In this document: piece after piece, positions 10,995 through 20,009 of the stretch
Position numbering within the stretch: the stretch's first letter is position 1
Layout of the letters: each line of letters begins with the position of its first letter
Assembly: GCA_018399995.1 (NCBI GenBank)
Contig: JAGYMU010000006.1
Coordinates: 1-51,927 of the forward strand
Reading direction: 5' to 3'
Source of the DNA: Halanaerobiales bacterium
GTDB taxonomy: Bacteria > Bacillota > Halanaerobiia > Halanaerobiales > M55B127
Length of the DNA: 51,927 bases
Notes under the pieces: generated by a model
Told to the model about the DNA's origin: nothing
The model's input: the letters and a program-made list of their open reading frames with translations, nothing else
Databases searched by the model: none
Made by a program: the position numbers and the translations under genes

Positions 10995-11017
10995 AGGGGA
11001 GGGTTTTAACCTCCCCT
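10995..11017. repeat. Inverted repeat between aminopeptidase and CHASE2 gene
   Basis: AGGGGAGG and CCTCCCCT form a perfect 8-base stem with a 7-base loop, 10 bases past the aminopeptidase stop. There is no T run on the minus strand, so it may attenuate or stabilise the mRNA end rather than act as a classical terminator. It lies about 20 bases before the AGGGGG of the CHASE2 gene. Confidence 0.55.
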
Positions 11018-11027
11018 TGTTCTTTAA

Positions 11028-12428
11028 TTACTTTTCCAGGAATGTAAGGTAAGCAAGATAAGTGTGGTATACATCAATTTTGCCTACAAGTTCAAAAGGA
11101 GAATGCATGGATAAAACTGCCGGACCGGCATCAATTACATCCATATTGTAATTTGCTAAAAACTTTGCAATGGTTCCTCCCCCACCTTCATCGACCTTGC
11201 CTAACTCTGCGGCCTGCCAGATAACACCAGCTTCATTGAAAAGGGAACGGACCTCTGCTACAAATTCAGCAGACGCTTCAGAAGAACCCGCTTTACCATG
11301 AGCCCCAGTATATTTAGTTAAAGTAATCCCCTTATTAACAAAGGCTGCATTTCTTTTATCGAATACTTCTGAGAAATTAGCATCATATGCTGCATTTACA
11401 TCCCCTGAAAGTGATTTGGAACTTTCTAATATCTTTCTCAAATCTAAATCACTGTATTTTTTATAGTATTTGGCAGTCATCTCTGCCACAAAATTTTCAA
11501 AAAATCTTGACTGCATACCTGTAGTACCCATACTACCTATTTCCTCTTTATCTACAAGAAGGGTAATAGCAGTATATTCAGGCTGGTTTATATCTAAAAG
11601 GGCTTTCAAGCCAGTATAACTACAAACTCTATCATCATGACCATAACCGCCCAGGATTGCCCTGTCAAAACCAATATCTTTAACTCCATCAGCAGGAACG
11701 ATTTGTAAATCCGAACTCACTAAATCTTCCCCTATAATATCATATTCTTCTGCTAGATATTCTAATACAGCATCCTTTATTTTATTTCCTTCATCATTTT
11801 CTTCATCATTTTTTAAGGGAATACTACCAACTATTAAATTTAAATGCTGAGCATTTATCCCTTCCGTCATCTTCTTTTCTCGCTGCTTTTTACCCAAATG
11901 AGGTAAGATATCACTAATATAAAACACAGGGTCATCTTCTTTTTCACCAATATTTATTTTGACCTTTGTACCATCTTCTTTAATAACTACTCCTCTGAGA
12001 GCCAGTGGTATTGTAACCCATTGGAATTTCTTTATTCCACCATAATAATGGGTTCCAAAATATGCCAGCCCTCCTTCTTCGTACAGGGGATTGGGTTTTA
12101 AATCAATCCGCGGCGAATCCATGTGAGCCGCTACTATTTTTAAGCCATCTTTAAGATCTTTTTTTCCAATAACAGACGCTATTAATTGTCGGCCTCTATT
12201 AACAGCAAAAATTTTGTCCCCTGCCTTTAAGGAATCAACTTCACTGATATTTTTAAAACCTTCCTCTTTTAGCATCTGAATGGATCTGCTCGTCACTTCC
12301 CTTTCGGTTTTGTTTTTTTCTAAAAATTCTTTATACTCACTATTAAATTTGAAAACTTCTTCTCTTTCTTCATCTTCCATTTCTAGCCAGGCATTCTTTG
12401 CTTTATAACTTTTTTCATCTTTAGACAT
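11028..12428 (-). CDS. M18 family metalloaminopeptidase
   Basis: This 466-residue dinuclear zinc aminopeptidase of family M18 trims N-terminal residues from peptides in the cytoplasm. Metal and catalytic segments are visible: AAHMDSPRID (first His-Asp), GYGHDDRVCSYTG (bridging Asp region), DKEEIGSMGTTG (catalytic and metal Glu pair) and the C-terminal LSMHSPFELVGKID with the last His. Length and the long central insertion match the ApeA-like branch. It is a single-gene unit with a well-placed sigma-A promoter (12467-12495), divergent from ccdA. Specificity for acidic or other N-termini cannot be read. Confidence 0.92.
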   Translation of the reverse strand: MSKDEKSYKAKNAWLEMEDEEREEVFKFNSEYKEFLEKNKTEREVTSRSIQMLKEEGFKNISEVDSLKAGDKIFAVNRGRQLIASVIGKKDLKDGLKIVAAHMDSPRIDLKPNPLYEEGGLAYFGTHYYGGIKKFQWVTIPLALRGVVIKEDGTKVKINIGEKEDDPVFYISDILPHLGKKQREKKMTEGINAQHLNLIVGSIPLKNDEENDEGNKIKDAVLEYLAEEYDIIGEDLVSSDLQIVPADGVKDIGFDRAILGGYGHDDRVCSYTGLKALLDINQPEYTAITLLVDKEEIGSMGTTGMQSRFFENFVAEMTAKYYKKYSDLDLRKILESSKSLSGDVNAAYDANFSEVFDKRNAAFVNKGITLTKYTGAHGKAGSSEASAEFVAEVRSLFNEAGVIWQAAELGKVDEGGGGTIAKFLANYNMDVIDAGPAVLSMHSPFELVGKIDVYHTYLAYLTFLEK

Positions 12429-12466
12429 ATATATTTACCTCCTATTGTTATTTTTAACTTAAATAC

Positions 12467-12495
12467 ATTATAACTTAGAAATAAGGATAATTCAA
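12467..12495 (-). promoter_or_regulatory. Sigma-A type promoter for the M18 aminopeptidase
   Basis: On the minus strand TTGAAT (12490-12495) and TATAAT (12467-12472) are separated by exactly 17 bases. They lie about 40 bases before the start codon. Confidence 0.7.
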
Positions 12496-12528
12496 TTAAG
12501 TGATACTTTTATAACCGTAATTCTTATA

Positions 12529-12557
12529 TTGATTTACTAAGATAAATATGTTAAGAT
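12529..12557 (+). promoter_or_regulatory. Sigma-A type promoter for ccdA-resA
   Basis: TTGATT (12529-12534) and TAAGAT (12552-12557) are separated by 17 bases and lie about 45 bases before the ccdA ATG. The -10 is imperfect. Confidence 0.5.
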
Positions 12558-12601
12558 ATATTTATATATTTGAATATTATGAAATAGCGTTGGTGATTTA
12601 A

Positions 12602-13282
12602 ATGAATGGTAATTTATCTTTTGTAATAGCATTTACAGCTGGGTTACTCTCTTTTTTATCTCCCTGTGTTCTGCCCTTAATACCCTCTTATCTTGCATTT
12701 CTACTGGGAGATTACAGCAATCAAAAGAAAAAAGACAATGAATATTCTATTATCCCTGCTTTAATATTTATTGCAGGCTTCAGTATTATATTTATATTAT
12801 TAGGACTATCAGCCACTTTTTTAGGTAAATTTTTAATGCAAAATCAGTCTTTGCTAAGAAAAATTAGTGGTGTGGTAATTGTAATATTTGGTCTTCATAT
12901 CAGTGGCATTATAAAAATTAAGTGGTTGTATTATGAAAAGAAAATATCTATAACTCAAAAATCAAATAAATACCTACAGTCTTTTATATTGGGAATTGGT
13001 ATCGCCTTAGCCTGGACTCCCTGTATAGGACCAATATTATCATCTATACTAATTTTGGCCAGCAACAGTCAGAACTTAATATATGGAGCCTTCTTGTTAC
13101 TAATATACTCTTTGGGATTTGCCCTGCCCTTTTTGTTCACAGCCCTGGCGGCTAAAAAAGTCTTACCCGCTTTAAAAAAGGTAAATGAATATTTAAATTA
13201 TATAAATATAGTAGGCGGTATTTTGATTATAATTCTCGGTATCTTAGTATTCACAAATAATTTAAACCTTATTAATTTTTAG
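12602..13282 (+). CDS. ccdA: CcdA-type thiol-disulfide transporter
   Basis: This 226-residue integral membrane protein of the CcdA/DsbD-beta family passes electrons from cytoplasmic thioredoxin to extracytoplasmic thiol proteins. About six membrane helices are apparent. The two redox Cys lie in SFLSPCVLPLIPSYLAFL (helix 1) and AWTPCIGPILSSI (helix 4), each followed by the conserved Pro. A TTGGTGAT site precedes the ATG. It is followed 9 bases later by a membrane-anchored TlpA/ResA thioredoxin, its likely electron acceptor, in a two-gene operon with its own promoter and terminator. Confidence 0.92.
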   Translation: MNGNLSFVIAFTAGLLSFLSPCVLPLIPSYLAFLLGDYSNQKKKDNEYSIIPALIFIAGFSIIFILLGLSATFLGKFLMQNQSLLRKISGVVIVIFGLHISGIIKIKWLYYEKKISITQKSNKYLQSFILGIGIALAWTPCIGPILSSILILASNSQNLIYGAFLLLIYSLGFALPFLFTALAAKKVLPALKKVNEYLNYINIVGGILIIILGILVFTNNLNLINF

Positions 13283-13291
13283 GAGGATATT

Positions 13292-13825
13292 ATGAAGAAT
13301 TTTTCTAACAATAAGATTACTATTACTTTGATTATAGCTGTAATTATAATCGTGGGAGCCTTTTTCTTTTTCAATAAAGACTCACAGCAAAGCTCAGAAC
13401 AAATTATCCAAAAAGGGTCTGAAGTTGGGAGTCTCGCCCATGATTTCAGTTTAAATAATATAAGTGGTAAAGAAATCAACCTCAGTGATTATCGAGGTGA
13501 AATGATTTTCTTGAACTTTTGGGCTACCTGGTGTCCACCCTGTGACGCCGAAATGCAGGCAATCCAAAAATTACATGAAGAAAATGAAAATGTCAAAGTA
13601 ATTGCAGTTAATTCCAAGGAAAATAAGGATGATGTCCTAGATTACCTAATGGTAAATAAATATTCCTTCACCACTCTTTTAGATCAAAAAGGTAAAATAA
13701 CCTCGAAGTATCTTATTAGAGGCATTCCAACAACATTAATTATTGATAAAAATGGTGTTGTTATAAAAAGGCATAGTGGGACTTTAAGCTATGAACAGAT
13801 GCTAGATATGGTAAAAGGAAAGTGA
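13292..13825 (+). CDS. resA: Membrane-anchored TlpA/ResA-like thiol-disulfide oxidoreductase
   Basis: The 177-residue protein has an uncleaved-looking N-terminal membrane anchor (residues 8-27), then a thioredoxin-like domain exposed outside the membrane. The redox motif is WATWCPPCDAEM and the cis-proline is in RGIPTTLIID. The AhpC/TSA-like entry GSLAHDFSLNNISGKEINLSDYRG is typical of TlpA/ResA. It probably receives electrons from the adjacent CcdA. I see no cytochrome c genes nearby, so its target is unknown. AGGAGG precedes the ATG. Confidence 0.88.
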   Translation: MKNFSNNKITITLIIAVIIIVGAFFFFNKDSQQSSEQIIQKGSEVGSLAHDFSLNNISGKEINLSDYRGEMIFLNFWATWCPPCDAEMQAIQKLHEENENVKVIAVNSKENKDDVLDYLMVNKYSFTTLLDQKGKITSKYLIRGIPTTLIIDKNGVVIKRHSGTLSYEQMLDMVKGK

Positions 13826-13845
13826 CCTTTTAAGGTCACTTTTTT
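13820..13845 (+). terminator. Rho-independent terminator after resA
   Basis: AAGTGACC and GGTCACTT form an 8-base stem with a 6-base loop, overlapping the resA stop codon and followed by T residues. It also lies just beyond the end of the converging CoA-disulfide reductase gene and may act weakly in that direction. Confidence 0.85.
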
Positions 13846-13849
13846 AATT

Positions 13850-15196
13850 CTATTTAGTTAATTTCTTTTCTGCAACCATTCCCAGTACAGCCACCGGGTC
13901 TTTAGGTGTTGAATATGGGGGGGCATAAGCCAGATCTATTTGAAATAGATCTTCCGCTCCCAGTTCTCCATATATTGCAGTAGAGATAACATCAATCCTC
14001 TTATCAACTCTATCTTCACCCTCTATTTGTGCACCCAATAATCGATGGGTTTTTTTATCAAACACACCTCTTATCTTCATTTTTTTAAGGCCAGGAAAAT
14101 AACCAGCATGATTGGCCCCCGTTATTGTGACTACTATTGGGTCATAACCGCTCTCGGAAGCTTCAGTTTCATCTATACCCGTTTTGGCAACAGTATAATC
14201 AAAAATTTTGGTAATTGCGGTTTGAAATACACCCAGATGATGATTATTACCCCCTGCAACATTTTGTCCGGCTACTCTGCCCTGTTTATTGGCAGTTGAT
14301 CCCATAGGAATCCATACCTTTTCATTTGTCAAAAGGTTAATCGTTTCAGCACAATCACCGGCTGCATATATATCATTAATGTTTGTTTCCATTCTTTCAT
14401 TAACTTCAATTGCCCCAGTTTTGCCAATTTTAATTCCCGCTTCTTTCGCTAAGCTGATCTCTGGTTTGATCCCTAAAGAAAGTAGCACAAAATCTGCTTT
14501 TACTTCACGTCCGGAGCTCGTAATTACTTTTTTTACTTGCTCTTCTCCCTCAAAAGAATTTACTCCATCTCCTAAAATCAAGTTAACCCCTTGATCTCTT
14601 AAATGTTGATCAACATATTTTGTAATATTTTTACTAAAAAGCGGCAATATCTTGTCCTGTAATTCAATCACTGTTACTTCTTTACCCAGTTCAGAAAAGG
14701 ATTCAGCCATCTCAAGTCCGATCAGCCCGGCCCCAATAATTGATACTTTCTTTTTATCACCTATTTTTTCTTTGATAAGATCGGCATCTTTTACAGTACG
14801 TAGGGGGTGGATATTTTTTAAATCTATACCTTTGATGGGTGGTATAATTGGTTTTGCTCCCGTTGTTATAACTAATTTATCATATTTATAGATCCCTTCG
14901 GTATCTGTTTCTAAATCCCTATAAGTCAATGTCTTTTCCTCTTTGTTAATATCGATGACTTCATGCTTTATTTTGACCTCTACTCCATAACTTTCTTCAA
15001 ATTCCTCAGGACTATTAATCACCACTTTATCTCTGGACTCGGTAACTCCAGATATATAGTAGGGCAGACCACAGCCTGCATATGAAATATCTTCATCCTT
15101 TTCAAAAATGACAATTTCAGCATCTACGTTAGTTCTACTCGCCTTAGCAGCAGCGCTTGTTCCTGCCGCTACTCCTCCTATTACTGCAATTTTCAT
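13850..15196 (-). CDS. CoA-disulfide reductase / NADH oxidase family flavoprotein
   Basis: This 448-residue FAD enzyme has the N-terminal dinucleotide fold IGGVAAGTSAAAKASR. The single redox Cys42 sits in YAGCGLPYYISG, the NAD-binding fold is IIGAGLIGLEMAESF, and the second FAD motif is DIYAAGDCAE. A C-terminal dimerisation domain ends in DLAYAPPYSTPKDPVAVLG. This matches CoA-disulfide reductases and related NADH oxidases, which keep coenzyme A reduced or remove oxygen. There is no C-terminal rhodanese domain. GGGAGTGAT precedes the ATG. It is a single gene, convergent with resA. Water-forming NADH oxidase is the alternative. Confidence 0.88.
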   Translation of the reverse strand: MKIAVIGGVAAGTSAAAKASRTNVDAEIVIFEKDEDISYAGCGLPYYISGVTESRDKVVINSPEEFEESYGVEVKIKHEVIDINKEEKTLTYRDLETDTEGIYKYDKLVITTGAKPIIPPIKGIDLKNIHPLRTVKDADLIKEKIGDKKKVSIIGAGLIGLEMAESFSELGKEVTVIELQDKILPLFSKNITKYVDQHLRDQGVNLILGDGVNSFEGEEQVKKVITSSGREVKADFVLLSLGIKPEISLAKEAGIKIGKTGAIEVNERMETNINDIYAAGDCAETINLLTNEKVWIPMGSTANKQGRVAGQNVAGGNNHHLGVFQTAITKIFDYTVAKTGIDETEASESGYDPIVVTITGANHAGYFPGLKKMKIRGVFDKKTHRLLGAQIEGEDRVDKRIDVISTAIYGELGAEDLFQIDLAYAPPYSTPKDPVAVLGMVAEKKLTK

Positions 15197-15453
15197 TCAT
15201 CATCACTCCCTTCAAAATTATCTTTAATTGTTCTTATATTAATTCATCATTTCCGAGACATCACCCGTATGAACTAAATATATTGATGTTTGAGATTCCT
15301 TTTAAGATCATCAGTAATCAGACTTATTCAAACTAAAAACTCTACTCTTAGATTCCAGGCCGTAGATGAAACTACTGCCATTAGCTAGTCTCTATTTTGT
15401 TTTCAAAACTTGCAACTTTTATAATATATATTAAGTCATACTCGAAAAAACTA
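15197..15453. other. Intergenic stretch, content unresolved
   Basis: About 250 bases lie between the CoA-disulfide reductase start and the mrp terminator. It is less AT-biased than the other spacers, and minus-strand translation gives broken short frames with no family resemblance. It may be a leader or a remnant, but I cannot support a feature. Confidence 0.5.
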
Positions 15454-15480
15454 AAGTGCCCGGTATAATACCGGACACTT
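15448..15480 (-). terminator. Rho-independent terminator after mrp
   Basis: On the minus strand AAGTGTCCGGTAT/ATACCGGGCACTT forms a long stem with one mismatch (15454-15480), followed by TAGTTTTTT. It lies 26 bases after the mrp stop. Confidence 0.85.
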
Positions 15481-15505
15481 ATCTCATAATTTATCTTATA
15501 ATTTA

Positions 15506-16354
15506 TTATTGTCCGGGACCACCCTTTAGTTCCATTGGCTTAATATTCGGATCAAATTCTTTTTTCCTCTTAATAATTTCCTCCGCAATATTAATGAATT
15601 CTTGACTGATAGCATCCTCCCTATCTTGATTTACAACAGGATTTCCTTCATCTCCCCCCACTCGAACATGTTTCATAAGAGGTAGCTGGCCTAAAAGGTC
15701 TACATCCAGTAAATCTGCTAGTTTTTTCCCTCCACCTTTACCAAATAAATATTCCTTATTACCACATTTTGAACATTCATAGTAAGCCATATTCTCTATT
15801 ATTCCCAAAATATCCGAATCCATCTTTTCAGCCATATGGCCGACTCTACCCGCTACATTTGTAGCTGTGATCTGTGGAGTTGTAACTATTAGGGTTCTAG
15901 CGTGAGGTAATTTCTGCATTATATTCAAGACCATATCACCTGTACCAGGTGGTAAATCTAATAAGAGATAATCAAGATCTCCCCATATTACATCTTTAAA
16001 AAACTGCTGAAGTGCTCCAAGTAGCAATGGACTCCTCCAGATAACAGGGTTTTGTTCATGTACAAAAGAACCCATTGAAATTACCTTAACACCCATCTTC
16101 TCAGCAGGTTTTATTAGTTCTGATTCCTGCTGTACCTCAACCTGTTCTTCTATACCAATTATACGGGGTATACTAAAACCATGTACATCTGCATCAATGA
16201 TCCCTACATTTTTACCCATGTTCTGTAAAGCAATAGCTAAATTTGCTGTTACAGTTGATTTGCCAACTCCCCCCTTACCGCTGGCAATTGCTATTATACC
16301 ACCTTTAATAGTCCCGTTCTCTAATTGAATCTTACCATTTTTTACATCATACAT
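15506..16354 (-). CDS. mrp: Mrp/NBP35-family P-loop iron-sulfur carrier
   Basis: This 282-residue Mrp/ApbC-type ATPase binds and transfers [4Fe-4S] clusters to apoproteins. It has the deviant Walker A SGKGGVGKST (residues 27-36), the DADVHGFSIPR switch, and LLDLPPGTGD. The cluster-binding CSKC (near residue 193) is followed by a GKGGGKKLA segment. It has no N-terminal DUF59 domain. A GGGAGG site precedes the ATG. It begins 17 bases after feoB, so iron uptake and cluster assembly appear co-transcribed. Confidence 0.92.
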   Translation of the reverse strand: MYDVKNGKIQLENGTIKGGIIAIASGKGGVGKSTVTANLAIALQNMGKNVGIIDADVHGFSIPRIIGIEEQVEVQQESELIKPAEKMGVKVISMGSFVHEQNPVIWRSPLLLGALQQFFKDVIWGDLDYLLLDLPPGTGDMVLNIMQKLPHARTLIVTTPQITATNVAGRVGHMAEKMDSDILGIIENMAYYECSKCGNKEYLFGKGGGKKLADLLDVDLLGQLPLMKHVRVGGDEGNPVVNQDREDAISQEFINIAEEIIKRKKEFDPNIKPMELKGGPGQ

Positions 16355-16371
16355 TTTAAAATCCTCCCTTT

Positions 16372-18177
16372 TTATTCCATAAGCCTTTGATGCTTTTTAC
16401 CTGTCATTCTATATAAGATCATAATTAAAATGAATATTGAAAATAGGGTAATAATAATACCAAAAATTGAGTTGAAACCCAGATTTAAAATGGTTCCAAC
16501 TGTTACGGCAGTTATAATCATTACTCCCGCTGATTTAATCATATTTTTTAGCCCCAACTCTCTAAAAAGCACAATAAAGGTTGCCACACAGGGGAAGTAA
16601 ATCGTTAAAATTGTACTGGAAATTACCAGCTGTTTTACAGTTAAATTTAAGGGCGCTAACATGCCCATCGCCAGGTCTTTTCTTAAAAAGCCCATCAGTA
16701 AAGCCGAAATTACCTCCTTAGGCAGCCCAAATAACTTTGCAAAGATAGGGCCTATAAATCTGGTCAATAGATCAAAAAATCCTAATGCATACATCGCATT
16801 GACCGCTAATACACCAAGTAATACAAAAGGAATTGCTTCTTTAAGAAAATTAACAATTCTCATCCATAGCTTTTTTAAGACAACTTTAAATACGGGTGTC
16901 CTCAATGTGGGTATTTCTAATAATAGATCACTTGAGTAACCCGGTAAAAAATAATTCAATAATAATCCCACAATTATCCATACTACAAATAGAGATGCAA
17001 ATACATAAAATATATAAATTCCGCCAAATGCACCGACCAAACCTATTATCATGGCCGTCTGTGCCATACACGGTATTGAAATAGACATCAAGGTACTGGC
17101 AATAAACTGTTCCCTTTTACTGTCCAAATTCCTGGCAGCTAAAGCAGCAGGAACATTACATCCAAAACCCAATATCATAGGTATTATGGAAAACCCGTGT
17201 AAACCCACCTTATGCATTAAGTTATCGACCAAAACAGCCAAACGAGGTAGATAACCTGAATCCTCTAAAATACTTAAGACAAAATAGAAAGAAACAATAT
17301 AGGGCAGCACTGCTGCAAATGGGATAAATATCCCGGTAGTTAGAAGCCCAAAAGACTGTTCAAAATCAATCTGCCCATTAACTAGTTGCCCGATAAACAG
17401 GTCATGTAAGAAAGATCCCTCATTTAATAAACTACTAATCCTCATTAATAAATTATAGTATGGGCCTGCAAAAAAGGGTTCTGCTATATAACCAATCAAG
17501 CCCTCTCCTATAAATCTGATCACAATGAAAACTAAATATAATACACCTGCTGCAATCGGTATGCCTGACCAGGGTTTAAGAGTATATTCTTCTAATAATT
17601 CTTTTCCTGAATGATGTTTGGGTTTAATCTCCTGTACTGCATTTATAATGTGACCTATTTCAACCCACCTTTGATCAGAGGTTAATCTATCAAAATCTTT
17701 TATTTCACGATAGTCTATATAATCTAAAGCCTCCCTCAATCCATTACCGGTTGTTGCCACTGTTGGAATAACCGGTACCTTGAGTTTCTCCCTTAATTTT
17801 TCTAAATCAATGTTAATTCCCTTATGCTTGGTCTCATCCCACATATTCAAAAGAACTACAACTGGAATATCTTCTTCTAATAGTTGTAAAGTTAAATTCA
17901 AATTTCTTTCCAGGTTGGTAGCATCGATTATATTATAAACTATATCTCCTTCTTTTAACATCTCAACTGCTACTTCTTCTGCTTTATTGGTGGGATCAAG
18001 CGTGTAGGTACCTGGAACATCAATCAATTCAATATTTTTTCCATCATGTTTAAATAAACCTTGTTTATACTCAACAGTTGTTCCAGCATAGTTAGAAGAA
18101 GTAACACTGGTACCTGTCAGCCTTGAAAAAACAACACTTTTACCAACATTCGGATTGCCCATTAATAAAACTTTCAT
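16372..18177 (-). CDS. feoB: Ferrous iron transporter FeoB
   Basis: This 601-residue Fe(II) permease has an N-terminal G domain: G1 GNPNVGKS, G2 in the YAGTTVEY region, G3 DVPGTY and G4 NMWDE. A short guanine-dissociation-inhibitor-like spacer follows, then two Gate-type membrane blocks (VLPYIVSFYFVLSILEDSGYLPR; GFGCNVPAALAARNLDS; FLRKDLAMGML). It is compact compared with the roughly 770 residues of E. coli FeoB and lacks a long C-terminal tail. Its ATG overlaps the feoA stop (ATGA). It is Fur-controlled through the box at 18453-18467. Confidence 0.95.
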   Translation of the reverse strand: MKVLLMGNPNVGKSVVFSRLTGTSVTSSNYAGTTVEYKQGLFKHDGKNIELIDVPGTYTLDPTNKAEEVAVEMLKEGDIVYNIIDATNLERNLNLTLQLLEEDIPVVVLLNMWDETKHKGINIDLEKLREKLKVPVIPTVATTGNGLREALDYIDYREIKDFDRLTSDQRWVEIGHIINAVQEIKPKHHSGKELLEEYTLKPWSGIPIAAGVLYLVFIVIRFIGEGLIGYIAEPFFAGPYYNLLMRISSLLNEGSFLHDLFIGQLVNGQIDFEQSFGLLTTGIFIPFAAVLPYIVSFYFVLSILEDSGYLPRLAVLVDNLMHKVGLHGFSIIPMILGFGCNVPAALAARNLDSKREQFIASTLMSISIPCMAQTAMIIGLVGAFGGIYIFYVFASLFVVWIIVGLLLNYFLPGYSSDLLLEIPTLRTPVFKVVLKKLWMRIVNFLKEAIPFVLLGVLAVNAMYALGFFDLLTRFIGPIFAKLFGLPKEVISALLMGFLRKDLAMGMLAPLNLTVKQLVISSTILTIYFPCVATFIVLFRELGLKNMIKSAGVMIITAVTVGTILNLGFNSIFGIIITLFSIFILIMILYRMTGKKHQRLME

Positions 18178-18425
18178 CTATGGTTCTCCAATCTTACCAT
18201 AATTTTTTCAGCCATCCCTCGACCGATGGCTATTCTTGAACTATTTTCTATTTTAATGGTAATGGGGCCTCTTAGTACCATATCACTTATTTTTTTTACA
18301 CTCTTACCTTTTCTGATTCCCAGAGAGTCTAACTTTTTTCTTAATTTTTCTCCCCCTCTAAAATCAGTAACTATTCCCCTTTCTCCTTCTTTTAAATGAG
18401 ATAACGAAATTAATCTATTTTTCAC
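18174..18425 (-). CDS. feoA: FeoA family SH3-like protein
   Basis: This 83-residue SH3-like FeoA protein is the small cytoplasmic partner of FeoB. Typical features are LSHLKEGERGIV, LDSLGIRKGKSV, GPITIKI and RIAIGRGMAEKIMV. The start is GTG at 18425, about 11 bases after AGGAG, a long spacer; no other start lies in frame nearby. It overlaps feoB by 4 bases. Confidence 0.92.
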   Translation of the reverse strand: MKNRLISLSHLKEGERGIVTDFRGGEKLRKKLDSLGIRKGKSVKKISDMVLRGPITIKIENSSRIAIGRGMAEKIMVRLENHR

Positions 18426-18452
18426 TATGTGATCATCTCCTAAAATATCTAA

Positions 18453-18467
18453 TGATATTCATTATCA
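18453..18467. promoter_or_regulatory. Fur box upstream of feoA-feoB-mrp
   Basis: The plus-strand sequence TGATATTCATTATCA differs at one position from the 7-1-7 Fur consensus TGATAATnATTATCA. It sits between a TATAAA-like -10 (18469-18474, minus strand) and the feoA ribosome binding site, a position suited to iron-dependent repression. Confidence 0.75.
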
Positions 18468-18503
18468 ATTTATACATATATATATATTAACACAAGTTAA
18501 AGT

Positions 18504-19670
18504 TTAGTTCAATAACATACACCTATCATTTTTACTGATAAAAAAAGTAAATATCATGATAATCGAAACCATTAGGAAAGTTAAAGTATAGCCTAATAGG
18601 TTAATCAAAAGGCCTCCCATTAATGGTAAAATAATAATTAATATATTTAAACTATCTCTGATCCCCAAATAAATCGTGCGCTTATTATGAGAAGTTATAT
18701 CCAACAAATATGGAGTAAAACCTATTTTCCGCCCGCTGACTACAAAACCAATTAAGAAAAAAAGATATTTATATACCTCAGGTCCGATTCGTCCTGCTAT
18801 TAGTGCTAATATAGGTATGATTCCACCAATTAAAATACAAATCTTTACAATATTTCTCGCATTACTCCGATTACCTATATATCCCCAAAAAATGTTTGAT
18901 AAGATCATCCCTGTAATTTGAAATATTAAGAATGTCCCCACATATTGACTGGAAAGCTGAAAAGTATCTTTGGCATATACTATATAAAAAGGTAGTATCA
19001 TCAAACTGAAACTGGACATGTTTTCAATTATGACAAATTTTAAAAAAGTAGGGTCACTTTTTAATATACCGGGAACTTTTTTTAAGAAAGTTGAAAGTCT
19101 TAATTTGTTGTTATTTACCACAGAAGGTTCTTCATCTATAAACCAAAATGAAAAAGCTGCAATGATGAGTCCTACAAAACCAATAATAAGTAATATACTG
19201 TAATTATTGGGAAAGGTCAATTTCCCCGGGCTAAAAATATATTTAACAATGAGTCCTCCAGTAAAAGCCATAATACTGGCCACAAATTGTTTGGCTGCAA
19301 ATATTTTTTCTCTATCTCCTTTTGTAGTTAATTTAGCAATTATTTCATTGTATGATAAAGAAGCAAAGCCCCCACTTATTGAAAATATGAATATTAATAC
19401 AAAAAAGAAAAAAACAACCATTAAGGGATTACTTTTGCCGTAATAGTAAGTAGTTAATGCTAAACCAAAAAATGAAAAAGCCCTTAGATATATACCTGTA
19501 ATTAATATTTTCTTTTTATACTTAACATAGCTTAAATAATGACTAAATATTATATTAAATAACCGCGGCACACCTAATATCATTGAATATAGTAATCCAA
19601 AAATTATTTTGGAATCTATCAGTTCAGCTATCAAAGAGGGTAATACAGTATTTAAATCAATCATTGACAT
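18504..19670 (-). CDS. MFS-type transporter, unknown substrate
   Basis: This is a hydrophobic protein of about 388 residues with 11-12 predicted membrane helices, the conserved loop DREKIFAAKQF after helix 4, and a second-half repeat, as in the major facilitator superfamily. From the first ATG (19670) the protein lacks most of helix 1. In-frame codons upstream to about 19736 encode KVYLIFLWHGAFLALT, the missing helix start, preceded by a GGGGGG ribosome binding site but with only ATC or ATA as possible starts. Either a rare start codon is used or the original ATG has mutated. The substrate cannot be inferred. Confidence 0.78.
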   Translation of the reverse strand: MSMIDLNTVLPSLIAELIDSKIIFGLLYSMILGVPRLFNIIFSHYLSYVKYKKKILITGIYLRAFSFFGLALTTYYYGKSNPLMVVFFFFVLIFIFSISGGFASLSYNEIIAKLTTKGDREKIFAAKQFVASIMAFTGGLIVKYIFSPGKLTFPNNYSILLIIGFVGLIIAAFSFWFIDEEPSVVNNNKLRLSTFLKKVPGILKSDPTFLKFVIIENMSSFSLMILPFYIVYAKDTFQLSSQYVGTFLIFQITGMILSNIFWGYIGNRSNARNIVKICILIGGIIPILALIAGRIGPEVYKYLFFLIGFVVSGRKIGFTPYLLDITSHNKRTIYLGIRDSLNILIIILPLMGGLLINLLGYTLTFLMVSIIMIFTFFISKNDRCMLLN

Positions 19671-19941
19671 GGTTAAGGCTAAGAAAGCCCCATGCCAGAG
19701 AAAAATAAGATAAACTTTTTTATGATTTATTTTGATATTATCCCCCCTTATATTCGTTTAAAACAAATCATATCAAAAACATATATCTGCTTCTGTAAAG
19801 CACTTACATAAAATCGATTAATTTAAAGCAAATTACTTTTAAAAAAATATTAATGTCAATATTTAAAGTGAATTCATAGATGATGGACTAATTCAATTTA
19901 AGTTTTTAATATGTATTTTTTATAATATTTGATGCTTTAAA

Positions 19942-19970
19942 TTGATGAATAAAATGTTATATGATAGTAT
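19942..19970 (+). promoter_or_regulatory. Sigma-A type promoter for the O-antigen ligase gene
   Basis: TTGATG (19942-19947) and TAGTAT (19965-19970) are separated by 17 bases and lie about 40 bases before the ATG. The rest of 19737-20009 holds only AT-rich spacer. Confidence 0.5.
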
Positions 19971-20009
19971 TAATTTATTAGGAAAAGCAACGTATGAAGG
20001 GGCTTTTAT

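Noticed and set aside
10995-11017. Inverted repeat as a rho-independent terminator for the aminopeptidase
   Set aside because: The stem is perfect, but no T run follows on the minus strand, so it is listed as a repeat only.
15240-15420. Possible transposon or gene remnant upstream of the CoA-disulfide reductase
   Set aside because: Short broken frames without recognisable motifs and no flanking repeats; nothing positive can be claimed.
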